A program made the translations under genes and the position numbers. From the NCBI GenBank assembly GCA_021904315.1, contig CM038912.1:24774949-24838948 (forward strand): a stretch of 64,000 nt of DNA, given 5' to 3'. The notes below the pieces were generated by a model. That model had not been told where the DNA came from. It did not search any database and saw nothing but the letters and a program-made list of their open reading frames with translations. Positions 23,683 to 35,939 of this stretch are shown in pieces. Numbering within the stretch: position 1 is the first letter of the stretch; each line of letters starts with the position of its first letter. Source of the DNA: Sphagnum magellanicum. Taxonomy: Eukaryota; Streptophyta; Sphagnopsida; Sphagnales; Sphagnaceae.

Positions 23683-23992
23683 GTGAGAGTTAAGAGCTTT
23701 TGAAAACTTTGTGTCAAATATGGTTTTTTGGTCATATCTCCTTTGTTTAAGATTTTTTGGGTCTGTAACTTTGTGATCTTATAGATCATATAGGAATATA
23801 TGTGTGAGAAAAATTTCATGTCATTTGGACTTGTATTGTGAGAGTTAAGAGCTTTTGAAAACTCTGTGTCAAATCTAGTTTTTTGGTCATATCTCCTTTG
23901 TTTAAGCTTTTTTGAGTCTGTAACTTTGTGATCTTATAGATCATATAAGAATATATGTGTGAAAGAAATTTCATGTCATTTGGACTTGTATT
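23683..23992 (+). repeat. 155-bp tandem duplication in the retrotransposon leader
   Basis: The unit at 23683-23837, starting GTGAGAGTTAAGAGCTTTTG, is repeated at 23838-23992 with few differences. A third copy begins at 23993 and diverges after GTGAGAGA. The duplication lies in the untranslated leader between the LTR and gag. Confidence 0.9.
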
Positions 23993-24477
23993 GTGAGAGA
24001 TCCAAGCATCTGAAGTTTGAGTCTCAGTTTTGAAGTCAGTTTCTTTTGAAAGTGATATCTCTTTGTGGTCATCATCAATAGGGCTGAAATTTTGAATAGA
24101 TATAGAAGACATATATTTTATGTGTCTCCCAAAATCTCAAGGATTTTGGAGTTTTTGAGAGCGAGTTGTAAGTCATTTTGTGTTCAGGTCCCAGTTTGAG
24201 GTGGTTTCAAGGAAGTAGCAAGATCTTTCACTTTCCGAAGTTAAATGAGCTGAGATTTTGTGAGAAGGTAGTAGACATAGTTGCTCATGTTTTACCAAAA
24301 TTTTAGAACGATCCAAGGTCATATGTGAGCAGTGTAGCTTTGCAAAATTGCTATGACAGAAGTTTGTTTTGAAAAGACATCAAAGCCAAAGTTTTGAAAT
24401 GGAGCAAATATAACTTGGGAGATTTTGAAGGAAGGAGTTTGAAGATTGGGAAGCGCAAAAGTGTGAGAACTACCACC

Positions 24478-25443
24478 ATGGACAACTCATAATCAAACAT
24501 CGATCTCACTCAAATCCTCGCCGCCCTTTAGCACCTTCAACAAGAAAATGTCGTGCTTAGAGACTCGGTGACCCGCCTACAGAATCAGCCACCACCTCCT
24601 GCCCTAGTACTTCCTGCTCTTGCAATGGTCACCCCAGAGCCCAAGATCAGTCTGCCAGAAAAGTTTGATGGAACACGCCTCAAATTTCGAGGCTTTGTTA
24701 GCCAGGTACACCTGATCATGCAACTACACCCCCGTCGTTATTTTGATGACACCACTCATGTAGGATTCATTGGAACCCTACTCACTGGGACAACTGCAAC
24801 ATGGTTTGCTCCCATCCTGGAAACATCATCCCCTCTCCTACAAGATTTCAACGCCTTTATGGCGGAATTTGAAGCAGTGTTTGGGGACAATGACAAGGCC
24901 AGGACTTCAGCCAACAAGCTACATCACCTCCAGCAAAGGACACGTTCGGCCATCGTATACACCTCAGAATTCAAGCAACTTGCCTGCGACGTCAATTGGG
25001 GAGAAGCTGCCTTGATTAATTAGTTTCGCTGTGGGTTTCGTGATGATGTTCAAGATCTTTTGTTGACACTCGCAGACCCTTCTTCCTTCAATGAAGTTAT
25101 CACCCAGGCAATTTGGTGCGATAATCGTCTCTTCGAACGTCGCCAGGAAAAGAAAGTCACCTCCAACGCCCGGCTTTGGAACAGTCGGCCTACTACGCTC
25201 CCCTAAGTTCCTCAAACAACACCAGTTGCCCGACCTGCCTCTTTTGGACCTACTCCGATGCAGATCGACACAACTAAGTTTAAATCTTTGACAAAAGCCG
25301 AGAAACTTCGCCGAAGGACAAACAATCTATGTCTTTATTGTGGCAACCCAGGGCATACAGCTTGTCAATGCCCTCAAAAGCTTGTCAAACTTCAAGTACA
25401 AGCTGTGGAAACTCCCCAAGAGTTGGAAAACAAGAACATCTAG
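24478..25443 (+). pseudogene. gag of the chromovirus, interrupted
   Basis: Capsid/nucleocapsid frame of the Ty3/gypsy type. The likely original ATG is at 24478. In-frame stops lie at 24490, 24529, 25021 and 25204, and the frame ends at 25441. The stretch 24640-25020 encodes a retrotransposon-gag capsid domain (PEKFDG, then a tryptophan-containing LTGTTATWFAP segment). A CCHC zinc knuckle, CX2CX4HX4C, is encoded at about 25330-25374. The last part overlaps the start of the protease frame, consistent with -1 frameshifting. It cannot make a full Gag protein as it stands. Confidence 0.88.
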
Positions 25444-27560
25444 TCACAGTAGGAGCCGTGCGACTGGATCTCACCCAACACCACCTTTGCAAAGGCTCCT
25501 GTTCCGTCGTTGGTCCCAGTCCCAGTTTCACTCAGTATGTGGACATCATTCGTATTCCAAAAGACATACCACAAGTGTCAGCTTTGGTGGACTCCGGCGC
25601 CACCTCTTCTTTCATCGACCAAACATTTGTCGTCCAACATAACATCCCTGTGATCAAGAAGTCAACCCATGTTCCGGTAGAGGTTATTGATGGGAAAAGC
25701 ATTGCTTCTAGTGCAATCACACACGAGACAACCCCTCTAGAACTCTGTATCGGCAAGCACACGGAAAAGATTGTTCTCAACATCATTTCCACCCCTCACC
25801 ATCCCATCATCCTTGGTTTGCCTTGGCTAGAAGCACACAACCCTATCATTGATTAGCGGTCTAAAACCCTCACCTTCAGCGCACAACAGTGCACCTCTCA
25901 AGAACCCCACGCTCAAAAAAACACTTTGTCTAGTCTTGCCAAGAACCATGTGGTCAAGAACCCAAAGAGGGTCGGAACCAATTCCAGTTTTCTCAAGTCT
26001 GTTATGTCAAGTCCTGTAGTTAAGAATCCCCAGTTGGTCAAAACTAAACCTTGTCCTGTCAAGAACCTTGTCAAGAATCCTGCCCAAAAAACCAACCCTG
26101 TCCAGATCTTCGTTGATAGAGCTGTCCCTTTCTATCGGGCTGCTAAAAATCTTCAAGTCTTCGCCATCCATGTCAACCTAACCAACAACACAAACCCCCC
26201 ATCAGAACCAACACCTGTCAACCTTCTCGAAAAATATAAGGACTTTGTTGATGTTTTTGAAAAAATTAATGCTGATCAACTCCCCGCCCATAGTCCATAT
26301 GACTGCCCGATTAATCTAGAAGAAGGACACTCACCACCCTTTGGTCCTATCTATGGCCTATCAGAACTGGAACTCCAAGCCCTGCATGATTACCTTACTG
26401 AAAATCTTGCCAAGGGTTTCATTCAGCATTCCAAGTCTCCAGCCGGCGCCCCAATTTTGTTTGTCAAGAAGAAGGATGGCTCCCTTCGATTCTGTGTGGA
26501 TTATCGTGGACTCAACAAGATAACCAAAAAGAATCGATATCCCTTGCCCTTGATTTCAGGTCTCTTAGATCGACTACGTACCGAAAAGATCTTCACCAAG
26601 CTTGACCTTCGTGGAGCCTACAACTTACTCAGGATTCGTCCCGGTGATGAATGGAAGACAGCTTTCCGCGCACGCTACGGCCACTTCGAATACACGGTCA
26701 TGCCCTTCGGCCTCACCAATGCACCCGCAGTTTTTCAGCATCTGATGAATGATATCTTCCGGGATTACATGGACGAATTTGTCGTGGTCTATTTGGATGA
26801 CATTTTAATCTTTTCCAAGGACCAGGAAATCCACGATAAACATGTACGATTGGTGCTTACGACGCTCCGAGAGCATGGTTTATACGCCAAGTTGGAAAAA
26901 TGTGAATTCGACAAATCTTCAATGGCGTTCCTCGGCTACGTGATCTCTCCAGATGGCATTTTCATGGACAAGTCAAAGGTCGAGACCATCCAGTGTTGGG
27001 CTACTCCATCCTCGGTCAAGGACGTTCAACGCTTCCTGGGGTTTGCCAACTTCTATCGTCGGTTTATCAAAGGCTACTCCAAGATCGCAACACCATTAAT
27101 AACCCTGACTTGCAAAGACAAGCCCTTCTCGTGGAACCCAACGGCCCAGGCTGCTTTTGATACTCTCAAGATGGCATTCACTTCTGCACCCATCTTGATA
27201 CATCCCGATCCTGCCAAGCCATTCATTGTGGAAACGGACGCTTCAAATTTTGCCTTGGGAGCTATTCTATCTCAATTTGGAATAGATGGGTTGCTGCATC
27301 CAGTTGCTTTCTATTCACGGAAGTTAACCAGTGCCAAAATCAACTACCAGGTCTACGATAAGGAACTCCTGGCAATCATCACGACATTCGAGCAGTGGAG
27401 ACTATATCTTGCCGGAGCTCAACATCGAGTCCAAGTTCTGACAGATCACAAGAATCTCCTTTATTTCACAACTACTCGGACCTTAAATCGTCGCCAGGCA
27501 CGTTGGTCTATTTTCCTAGCTGATTTCGACTTTGAGATTCAGTATCAACCCGACACCTAG
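25329..27560 (+). pseudogene. pol, first part: aspartic protease, reverse transcriptase and RNase H
   Basis: Frame -1 relative to gag. The aspartic protease active site DSGATSSFID is encoded from 25590, followed by the hydrophobic ILGLPWL motif. A stop at 25854 separates it from a 544-codon open stretch (25926-27560). That stretch contains the reverse transcriptase domain with FCVDYRGLN, MPFGLTNAP and the catalytic YLDD box at about 26789, then the RNase H segment with ETDASNFALG near 27235 and TDHKNL near 27448. The polymerase core itself looks intact. A stop at 27558 ends the frame. Confidence 0.93.
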
Positions 27561-29183
27561 CAAGGGAAAGCTGACGCGCTATCTTGTCGTTCAGAATATG
27601 AACTTTGAACGGGGGATGAGGCGTACGGTCAGTAGAACCAAACTTTACTCAACCCCGAGCAATTTCGAGTTGCAGCAACAATCAGCACCCTCCCAGACTC
27701 ATACCTTGTCAGGGACATTAAGATGGCAACTGAGGAAGACACTTGGGCTACCAACATCAAAAAGGAACTCTAGGAACGACCAAGGAACCCAAATCGTGAT
27801 GACCTGGATCAGTTTGAGCAGCAAGACGAACTTCTCCTTCGAAATAACCTGATTTATGTACCTGAAGGACCTATACGCCTAAAAATCCTGAGAGAATGTC
27901 ACGACAACACCCTGGCGGGTCACTTTGGAATAGCACGGACTCACGAACTAGTGTCAAAGACTTATTGGTGGCCCAAAATGACAGAGCTGCTACGGGAGTA
28001 TGTCAAGTCTTGTGATACATGTGCTCGATCCAAGGCTCCCAAACATCGCCCGTTTGGACTCCTACAACCTCTGTCGATTCCTAGCCGACCTTGGGGATCT
28101 ATTGCAATGGACTTCATCACGGACTTCCCTATTGTCAGAACCAAGAATTCAATACTGGTTGTGGTTGATCGACTCACCAAAATGGCCCATTTCACCCCTT
28201 GTTCCAAGTCAATCACGGCAGAAGAGACAGTTCAGTTAATTCTGGACGGGATCGTCCGACTGCATGGACTCCTCGAGGAAATTGTGTCCGACAAAGGTCC
28301 TCAGTTTGCATCCAAGTTCTGGCATCGTCTATTTGAGCTTCTTAAAGTTGACATTCGGCTATCTTCAGCTTTCCACCCCGAGACAGATGGACAAACCGAA
28401 CGGACAAACCAGACACTCGAGCAATACCTTCGCTGCACTGTGAACTACCAACAGGACGACTGGCTGGACCTACTATCTCAAGCAAAGTTTGCTTATAACA
28501 ACACAACACATGCATCAACCGGGATCAGTCCATTATTTGCCAATTACGGTTTTCATCCCAGGTTCAGCCTTGAAATTCCTGGAGACTCCGTAAACCCTTC
28601 GGCTGAAGAAAGGGCCACGAGGCTTGGACAGGTTCAACAAAACCTTATGGCAAAACTCAAGCTAACACAGGAGTGGCAAAAGAAGCAAGCAGACCGCCGA
28701 CGCAAGGACCATCCAAACTTCAAGGTTGGAGACAAGGTCTGGCTTCTCAGAAAGAACATTGCTACCACTTGCCCATGTGCCAAGTTGGATTACAAGCGCC
28801 TCGGACCTTTCAAAATCGCCAAATTGGTTGGTCTAGTGGCTTGCCAGTTGGAGCTTCCACCCCAATTCAAAATCCACAATGTTTTCCATGTCTCCCTGCT
28901 TGAGCCCTATCATGAAAACCCGATCCCAGAACGTCATCAAGAACCCCCAGCTCTAGTCGAAATTGAAAGCCAAGAAGAGTTTGAAGTTCAGGAGGTCTTG
29001 GACTCTAAGAAGATTCGTGGAAAGCTCCTGTACCTTGTCTTTTGGTGAGGTTATCCTCCTTCTGAAGCTACTTGGGAGCTTGCTAGAAACCTAGTTCATG
29101 CCCAAGACTTAGTTAATCGGTTTCACCAACGGTATCCTAACAAACCGGCTCCATCTGGAAGATGTCGCTTGAGGAGAGGATAA
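27561..29183 (+). pseudogene. pol, second part: integrase and chromodomain
   Basis: Same frame as the reverse transcriptase. The stretch 27561-27950 contains several stops. It includes the HHCC zinc-binding region (AGHFG near 27915, CDTCARSK near 28012), followed by the integrase core with MDFITDFP, SDKGPQFAS and a distal Glu region. The C-terminal part carries the GPFKI and HNVFHVSLLEPY motifs, then a chromodomain at about 28970-29110 (EVLDSKKIRGKLLYLVFW), where a stop at 29046 interrupts the usual FW.GY block. The final stop, 29181-29183, abuts the 3' LTR. The chromodomain marks the element as a chromovirus; in that group it targets integration to heterochromatin. Confidence 0.92.
29171..29180 (+). 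promoter_or_regulatory. Polypurine tract
   Basis: GAGGAGAGGA lies three bases before the 3' LTR and is the expected plus-strand primer. It overlaps the last codons of pol. Confidence 0.75.
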
Positions 29184-29401
29184 TGTCATGGCCTAGGATA
29201 TTTTGGGATATTTTGGGATATTTTGGGCAATGTCATGTCCTAGGATATTTTTGGATACTTTTGGTAATATCATGGCTTAGGATATTTTGGGACTAGTATG
29301 GTTCAGGGTTATAAAAGGAAATAGTTTGGGGAACAACCCTTCAGTAGATCAACACCAGTTGATGGATCAATAAAGCTTGATAACAATATAAGTCCATAAC
29401 A
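29184..29401 (+). repeat. 3' LTR of the chromovirus
   Basis: Homologous to 23347-23539 along its length, with the same ends (TGTCATGG, CCATAACA). It has an extra GATATTTTGG unit and a divergent stretch where the 5' LTR has TTGTCTTGTCTTG. It is followed by TACAC, the target duplication. Confidence 0.93.
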
Positions 29402-29699
29402 TACACTCCCATTTGATGAAACAATAAAAAATGGTATAACATGTAAGTTATATTCAGCATAATAATCAATTAAAGTTGAAGTTTAATGTATTTTGAAAGT
29501 GGGCATTCCTTGTGTGTACCTAATTGTGAATGCACCCAATGACACCTTAAAAAGAAGCAATTGCAAATGATGTAAGTGAAAATACATAAAAATAGAAAAA
29601 AATTCTTGATCATTTTGGTGGGTTGGACAACATTATTCAATCAAATACATTGGAAGATGGTGGGCTTGAGGAACTAGTATTGAATGAAAGACTTATGTA

Positions 29700-30365
29700 G
29701 ACGATGATTAGCATAGTAGTGAATGAAAGACTAGCATAGATAGGGAAGTCTAGAATTTTTAATGCCTTGAACGATTAATCTCACTTTTGGCAAATAAGGA
29801 TGGCAAAAGAAAACACATACAACACTACCATCATTACCAAACATGGCATCTTTGAATGGAAAGTGATGCCTTTTGGCCTAAAGAATGTGACTACACATTC
29901 CCATGCATAATGGATGAAATATTCAAGCATGAGTTGAATGTTTTGTCAAAGTATTTGTTAATAATGTGAACATTCATAGCTCCACATGGAAAGAACATTT
30001 GGAGCACCTAAACCAAGAACTATGGTGTAACATGAAATAAATTTGAATATTAATCCAACAAAATGTAATTTTGAAACCCAAGGAATTGTGTTTTTGGGTC
30101 ATGTTTTGAATGCAAGAGGCATTAGGCTAGACCCAGGGAAGAATATAGAAGTTCAATAATTCCCAATTCCCATTTTTGTTACATATGTGAGAGCATTCTT
30201 GGGATTGATTTGTTACTTTAGAAACTTTATGAAGGTGTATGCCAAAATTGCAACCCCTTTGTTTGAATTGACCTACAAAGATGTTTAATTTATGGATGCA
30301 AGTGTGCCAAAATGCATTTCAAGAATTGAAGTTGAGATTGGTGACTACCCCCATTTTGATGAAAC
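29700..30365 (+). pseudogene. Decayed Ty3/gypsy reverse transcriptase fragment
   Basis: With frameshifts, the translation shows reverse transcriptase landmarks in order: a GIFEWKVMPFGLKN block at about 29850-29890, an EHLEHLNQEL-like segment near 30000, CNFETQGIVFLGHVLNARGI near 30070-30125, and an RAFLGLICYFRNF block followed by KIATPLFEL to about 30280. The YxDD region reads as a diverged VNN-type sequence and stops are frequent. It is a different, older element than the one ending at 29401. Together with the integrase relic at 33640-34560 it may represent one ancient insertion. Confidence 0.82.
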
Positions 30366-31081
30366 ATGAATTCAACTAGTTGGTCCTTTCTGGGACTTGG
30401 AGTGGAGGTAGGCCTAACACCCAATTTTATGAAGGGTATTCATATTTTTCCCCTTTTAATTGTAGGGTCATTTTTTTCTTTATTCTACCAAGTAAATTGG
30501 ATGTGCAATGGTCATAATCAAGAAGGAACAAAACAAAATTTTGTTTCAAAACCCTTTTAAATTGATGTTCAATAAATATAATAAACAATGCAAAGTGGGT
30601 GAAGGGCATCTCAATTCATATTTTTATAAAAAATCAAAATTCTATAAGGTGTGTAATGATTTTAAAAATAATGTGTGTTTTAATATTGTGGTTGGTTTTG
30701 GAAATTGAAACACCAAAATCCAATTAACAGTCATCGAAATTTGGATTGCTTATTATTGATTTTATTAATTAGATGTGGGTACATCTCATATTAATTTTTT
30801 TAAAATCTAAACTTTGAAACAATCATGAGCAAATAAAAGTTCAGATGGATTTTTAAAATATATATACATGAAGGAAGGTTGTTTGTTTATTTGTGTTATT
30901 CCAATGGTTCATGAAACATACTAATTTGGGCTGTTTGTAATGTGTTATTGTACCTCCTTTGTTGTTTGTTTTGACATTTCAATCCAAACTCCTATTATTA
31001 TTGATAATGATGGCCCACCACCGTTTTATCCATCATGTAGTCATGGAATCAAACATCACATAAATCAGCTACGAGCATTAC
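30366..31081. other. AT-rich spacer inside the older retroelement region
   Basis: No motif or exon is recognised. It lies between the decayed reverse transcriptase and the putative solo LTR and may be unrecognisable element sequence. Confidence 0.35.
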
Positions 31082-31899
31082 TAACGCGCTCCCAAGTCCC
31101 TAGTTAGCCCCAAGTTGGGCCTAAGTTACTCAAATTGCGGAATTGTGGGGGACTCGAAACACACTCCCAACTTTCAGCACTAAAAGGGGTAGAAGGGCGT
31201 GCTAAAGCTCCGGGATGGGACTAGGAAGAGTGACAAGCTATTCACTTACTTGAACCTGCATCAAATCAACCAACAAGTTGGTTAATTCACATTCTAGAAC
31301 ACCCTTGGTGCTAAAACATACCACGAGCAACTATGGACTCACTTGACTCACCACGGCCCAGATTTGGGGGAAGCCACCACCTTCCCCCATATAGTATACT
31401 TTGTGCCTCTCCGCGGCACCCACATCCGAAAGGCTTTTCGTACCGGGACTCCTAAGGAGGAATCTCAAAATTGTTTCGGTTTGGACTCTTGGGACTTTGA
31501 ACGATTATAACTTTTTGCTCAGACCTCTAATTGGGATGAGGTCTGAAGCAAACTTGTAGCTCTCCTCGAGAGCTTTTCAATGGTGTGTCGTACTTCACCT
31601 GCACGCATTGGGGTCAGGTCGATTCCAGACTTTTAGTGGTCGGGAGTCAAATTGCCAGTTTGACTCCCAGCCTTTTTTTTTGCCATAAATTGTGCCGCAA
31701 ATGTCCAAATGGCCCATGCAAGGCCATTTTCGACATCTACACTTCAATAGCTTTCCAATGATATAAAGAACACCCAAATGCCAGGTGTTTTGACCCCTGC
31801 TATTGAATTCTAAAGTTTCGAGAGTCCCGAAGGACTCCCAAGTCCCCATTTCGGGAGTGTGAATCTCATCCTCACACTCTCCCAAGTAGGGTTGCGACA
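31082..31899. mobile_element. Putative solo LTR, 818 bp, with ATTAC target duplication
   Basis: A block clearly richer in G and C than its AT-rich flanks is bounded by ATTAC at 31077-31081 and ATTAC at 31900-31904. The right end GGGTTGCGACA is the inverse of TGTCGCAACCC. The left end TAACGCGCTCCC matches this imperfectly, as if the initial TG had mutated. A TATA-like TATAGTATAC lies near 31395. There are no internal coding motifs. This fits recombination between two LTRs leaving one copy inside an older Ty3/gypsy relic. No second copy is in the window to prove it is an LTR. Confidence 0.6.
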
Positions 31900-32063
31900 A
31901 TTACAATGCAGATGTAAAAAATCATGTATAGAATCAAAGGGTTTTTTTTTTTTTTTTTGTTACTTTAACCTAGTTTTTACTTCTGAAAGTTTTTGTCATC
32001 TATTTAATGAGCACAATAATAGCTACTTGAATTTTTTATAATCCTCTTATAAGCCTTTGGGCA
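31900..32063. other. Short spacer after the solo LTR
   Basis: AT-rich with a long T run at about 31941-31959; no feature recognised. Confidence 0.4.
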
Positions 32064-32440
32064 GGCTACTTATATAGCAAATAAGTTCCAGAATGCCGAA
32101 ATTTCATCCTTTGTCAAAGAACTGTTGTTCCTCTTCATCACTACACCGTGAGAGAAAACACAAATAAATCCCACCACCTACTATACTTATGGCAGCAAGA
32201 AAAAACAAACCCAAACCTTCCCTTATTGTAATTATGGCAACAAAGATAGGTTGTTTATACAACAAGCAAACAAATTCTAGAATGTCAAAATCTCATCCTT
32301 TGTCAAAGAACTATTGCTCTTCTTCATCATCGCATCGTGAGAGAAAACACAAATAAATCCCACCACCTATTATACTTATGGTAGTAAGAAAAAACAAACC
32401 CAAACCTTCCCTTATTGTAATTATGGTAGCAAGAAAAAAA
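32064..32440. repeat. Direct tandem duplication, unit about 189 bp
   Basis: The segment containing 'TTCCAGAATGCCGAAATTTC', 'CCTTTGTCAAAGAACT' and 'GTGAGAGAAAACACAAATAA' at 32086-32185 recurs 189 bp downstream from 32275. Divergence is modest. The 3' part, including AAACCCAAACCTTCCCTTAT, is also repeated. Confidence 0.85.
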
Positions 32441-33639
32441 CAAACCCGCCCTAACCACCTATTGTACTTATGACAATACCAAAAAATGGATAGCTATTGA
32501 ATTCCTTTTATTGTCAATGTAATTAATGACTGTCACAATAATTCAAGGCTGTGAAAGGAAGGCAACAAGAAAAAAAATAATTGTGAATGTGCTTGTGGCC
32601 ATGTGACGTTTTGAAATTTCAGATTGAGTTTTGAGCCCTTAAGCCTACCTCCATTGACAAAATGTTCCTCTTGGATGTGGATTAATGGTTCACTAAAATA
32701 GTGGGAGTCATGTTATGCTAGAAAGAATGGCACAAGGAGGTGGTGGTGGCATTTATGAATAAGGGCCTATCTACAACACAAAAGAAATTTCACCCCATGA
32801 AGGGGCATGCTACACCATTATCTAGGGTGTAATGCACTTTAGGAAACATCCACAATTATTTTATGTTAAAAATAGACCAAAAGCCACCAACCTACCAACT
32901 CTCCTGGGAGTTGGAATATAAAAGGAGTTGTTGGATGCGTATTGATTTTTGTTTCAACATAGATTATTTGTGCTTAAGTGATGAAGAGAAAGGTACCATC
33001 CAATGTGTATACACACCCTCAACCAAGAGCTTAATACAAGGAACAAGAACTTTTGGACATGGAAAATATTGAGGGTATGGAAGCAAGAAAGATAAGTGAG
33101 TTGATGCAAAGAAATAATGGTGAACAACAAGACAAGTAGAAAAAACATAGTTTTCAAAGCTTGTGGTTGGATTGAGAAAAGTAATGGAAATTAGTGAAAT
33201 TAGCTTAGTAGCAAGTGAATGAACTTAAGGCTAGAACTTTGGACACTATTAAGAAGACTAACAATGGGGAACCAAAGGAATGAGTGATGGTTGTGTGGCA
33301 AAATGAGGTTTGCATGCACACACCCAAGATAGGAAAATTAACTGTTAATTGTGTCCTCTAGAAAGGGAATGTGTGTGGAAGATAATTATAAACTACAATT
33401 GGTTGGATCATAACCTTTACTTTAAGGATCTAATGGTTTTAGAGCAAAACAAAGAAAGAAATTAGTGAGTGAGATCCATGTTCATGAGCTTGATCATTTT
33501 GGGGAAACAAGAAAGTTGGAAGAAATTAATTGTCATTTCTTTTGCCACAATTGGACTAACATTGTGAGTCCATAAGGGATTGCAAAAAATATCAACTAGT
33601 GAAAAAATTAGAGTGTGGAAGTTTGGAATGGAAAAAATG
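32441..33639. other. Probable remnant of the older retroelement; no clear motif
   Basis: Short frames near 32863-33072 read like degraded protein but match nothing I recognise. The position, between reverse-transcriptase and integrase relics, suggests decayed pol or later insertions. Confidence 0.3.
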
Positions 33640-34560
33640 CATAGCATTCTAGTGTGTGAATTATTTTATCAAGTTGCCCTTGATATTGGTAGCTAGTCCA
33701 CTCTCGAAAACTAGAAGTGGCAACAAGTACATTATGGTAGTAGTTGATCACTACTCCAAGTGGGCAAAATTAATTAAGGCAGTCATGGACCATGGTGCAT
33801 TGATAATTGCTAGATTTTAGAGGGGAAAATCATATGTGGATTTGGGGTGTCAATGTACATTATAACAAAGAATGGAACTAAATGGGCAAGTGAATTTAAA
33901 AAGATGTGCAGTAAATATGCCATAATCCACCAACATGCTACTTTTACTTATTCCTAGTGTAATGGGATGGTTAAATGTTTAATAAAACCAATCAAACTTA
34001 AGTTTACAATTGTAGCTAGCATGGCACATTATGCATAAGATTGGGATTTCCATTTGCCCAAGGTGTTGTTTGGGTATAAATGTGGAATATAGGAAAACAT
34101 TAATTTTTTTCCATGCATGGTGTTCATTGGACACAACTCATGCTTCAAAGTTGACAACTGATTGGATTTGTTTTGTACTTTATGACGGAGATATGGACAA
34201 GGAGATATGGAATGAAGAAGAGGTTGTTGCACAAATGATACAAAAGCTACATTGGATGAATCATGTGCATGAGATGTTAGTAGAAATTAAAGTGTAAAAA
34301 TGTCAAAAGTGAACCTATGCACTTAGAAAAGATAAACAAATGTTCATTGGCTTGCTTGAAGGATGTTGGATCAAGACGTGTGAACCAAGCAAAAAAAAGG
34401 GGCTAGGGCCTAGATGAGAAGGGACCTACAAATTCTTGGGCCATAAGGATTAGCAAGGGGAGCAAAGAAATGAATGCTCCAGGAACAAACTATGTATGTT
34501 GCATGATGGCCAAGAGAAAACTTGGGAAAGTTGTATACAAAAGTGTGAGTCTTCAATGTA
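33640..34560 (+). pseudogene. Decayed Ty3/gypsy integrase fragment
   Basis: The translation contains GNKYIMVVVDHYSKWAKLIKA-like sequence (under 20 residues conserved) at about 33720-33780. This is the integrase core region around the first catalytic Asp. A segment resembling ITKNGTKWASEFKKMCSKY follows at 33860-33920, where the second catalytic Asp is replaced by Asn. Stops and frameshifts are frequent. The orientation agrees with the reverse transcriptase relic at 29700-30365. Confidence 0.75.
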
Positions 34561-35939
34561 ATAGTGTAAAGTTGAGTTTTTTTAGGACAAAAAATTTGAT
34601 TAAAGGAATGGTTACATGTGTGGCATGAATGTAAGTCATAGAAGTTGAAAGACTAGTGGGTGTGCTTTTTATTTTTATTTTTATTTTATTTTATTTTATT
34701 GTGTGTGTGATTAAAGGCAAGAAGATGCATCTTACGTGTTTTTGAGAAAATGGAGAGTAAGGCATCTATGATTTTTTATTTTATTTTTAAAAGAAAGTTG
34801 AATTCAAAATTTATCAAGAAAATTTGAATTGGACTTACTATCTTAAATTTTTCCTATGAACAACCATGGTGAAGTAGAGTCTCATGAACAAGAGGTTTTC
34901 TTACAAAATCCTTTGATTTCCCACCAATGATGGTTATTAAATTGAACATGTTACCTTATCTATTTTGCTCACTCAAGAGGATGCTAACGTGTAATCAACT
35001 ACCTTATTTACTAAAGAAGGGGTTGTTGGATGACAAACACATGTTGCTTAAGATCATGTTGCAAAAAATGTTCTCAATGGTGGGCTTAGTGTTGTTTGCA
35101 GTGGCATGGCTATTGATCCTACCAATGAAGAGGTTGGTGGCATTGCTAACTAAAGGGCTATCGGTGTTACTAATGAATGGGCTAGTTCTATCATTGAAGG
35201 AGACACTTCCATGTTGTTGATGTTGTTTTGTTTAGAAATACATGAACTAGAATTATTTGCATTGAGATTTGTAAACTTTTTTCCACCTATCACAAATAAA
35301 GATTGATGGATACCATAATACTTTGGTTTCTTTGGCAATAAATAATTAAAGTATGAAATTTCCAATGCATAAACATAAATAAACTTATAAGAAGAAAAAC
35401 CAGAGAAGCAGCCTGGAAAAAGGAAAGAAAGTTAGAGGACAAACAAAACTCCCAAAACTTCCTCAATGTCCACCGTAACAGGTGGGAGACAACAGCACCA
35501 CTTTTGATTGATCAATAGGATAGAGAACAATGAAGGTAATGACCCACAAAAGTGAGGAAGAGATTTTATCTTCACAGCATAGTTCCAAGTAAAAAAATCA
35601 CTAGAAAGAAGAAATTGCTCACGTTATCATGACAGCTTCAATATTCTCAATGCACTGATGAGAGTGAATTTCATGGTCACATATGGAAAGTGCAAGATAG
35701 GACTACAGTGCCTAAACCTGTCTTTTTGCCCACAATCCATATATCTTAGATTTGTCAAGTTGAAAGCTCTCCTTACCCAAACTAGTGGAACAATACAGAA
35801 AGTCCCATAATAGGAGACTACTTGTATGCCCACACTTACAGAAGCCCTGTAAGGACATAGAACCATCCACACTCATGACTTGTTACTGGGGAATTTTGGG
35901 TACTTCAGAGAAAATATATGAGGGAGAGAGAAACTACTG
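34561..35939. other. Intergenic, 3' flank of the AP-5 beta gene
   Basis: (TTTTA)n-like runs occur near 34665-34700. An open frame at 34927-35220 is Leu/Met-rich but unrecognised. The last few hundred bases before 35940 should hold the 3' untranslated region of the minus-strand AP-5 beta gene. Confidence 0.4.

Larger units (their letters stand above)
23347..29401 (+). mobile_element. Ty3/gypsy chromovirus LTR retrotransposon, defective
   Basis: The element runs from TGTCATGG to CCATAACA, with LTRs at 23347-23539 and 29184-29401. It is flanked by the 5-bp duplication TACAC (23342-23346 and 29402-29406). Internal order is gag, protease, reverse transcriptase, RNase H, integrase and chromodomain, which is Ty3/gypsy order and specifically that of chromoviruses. 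Gag and pol lie in different frames (pol is -1 relative to gag). Several in-frame stops make it non-autonomous. The LTRs are short (193 and 218 bp) and differ by point changes, a duplicated 'ATATTTTGGG' unit in the 3' LTR and a deletion or replacement near its end, so the insertion is not recent. It lies only 28 bp beyond the CACTA-like element. Confidence 0.95.

Noticed and set aside
32863..33157. Possible gene between the retroelement relics
   Set aside because: Short frames on both strands with no motif; most likely decayed transposon sequence.
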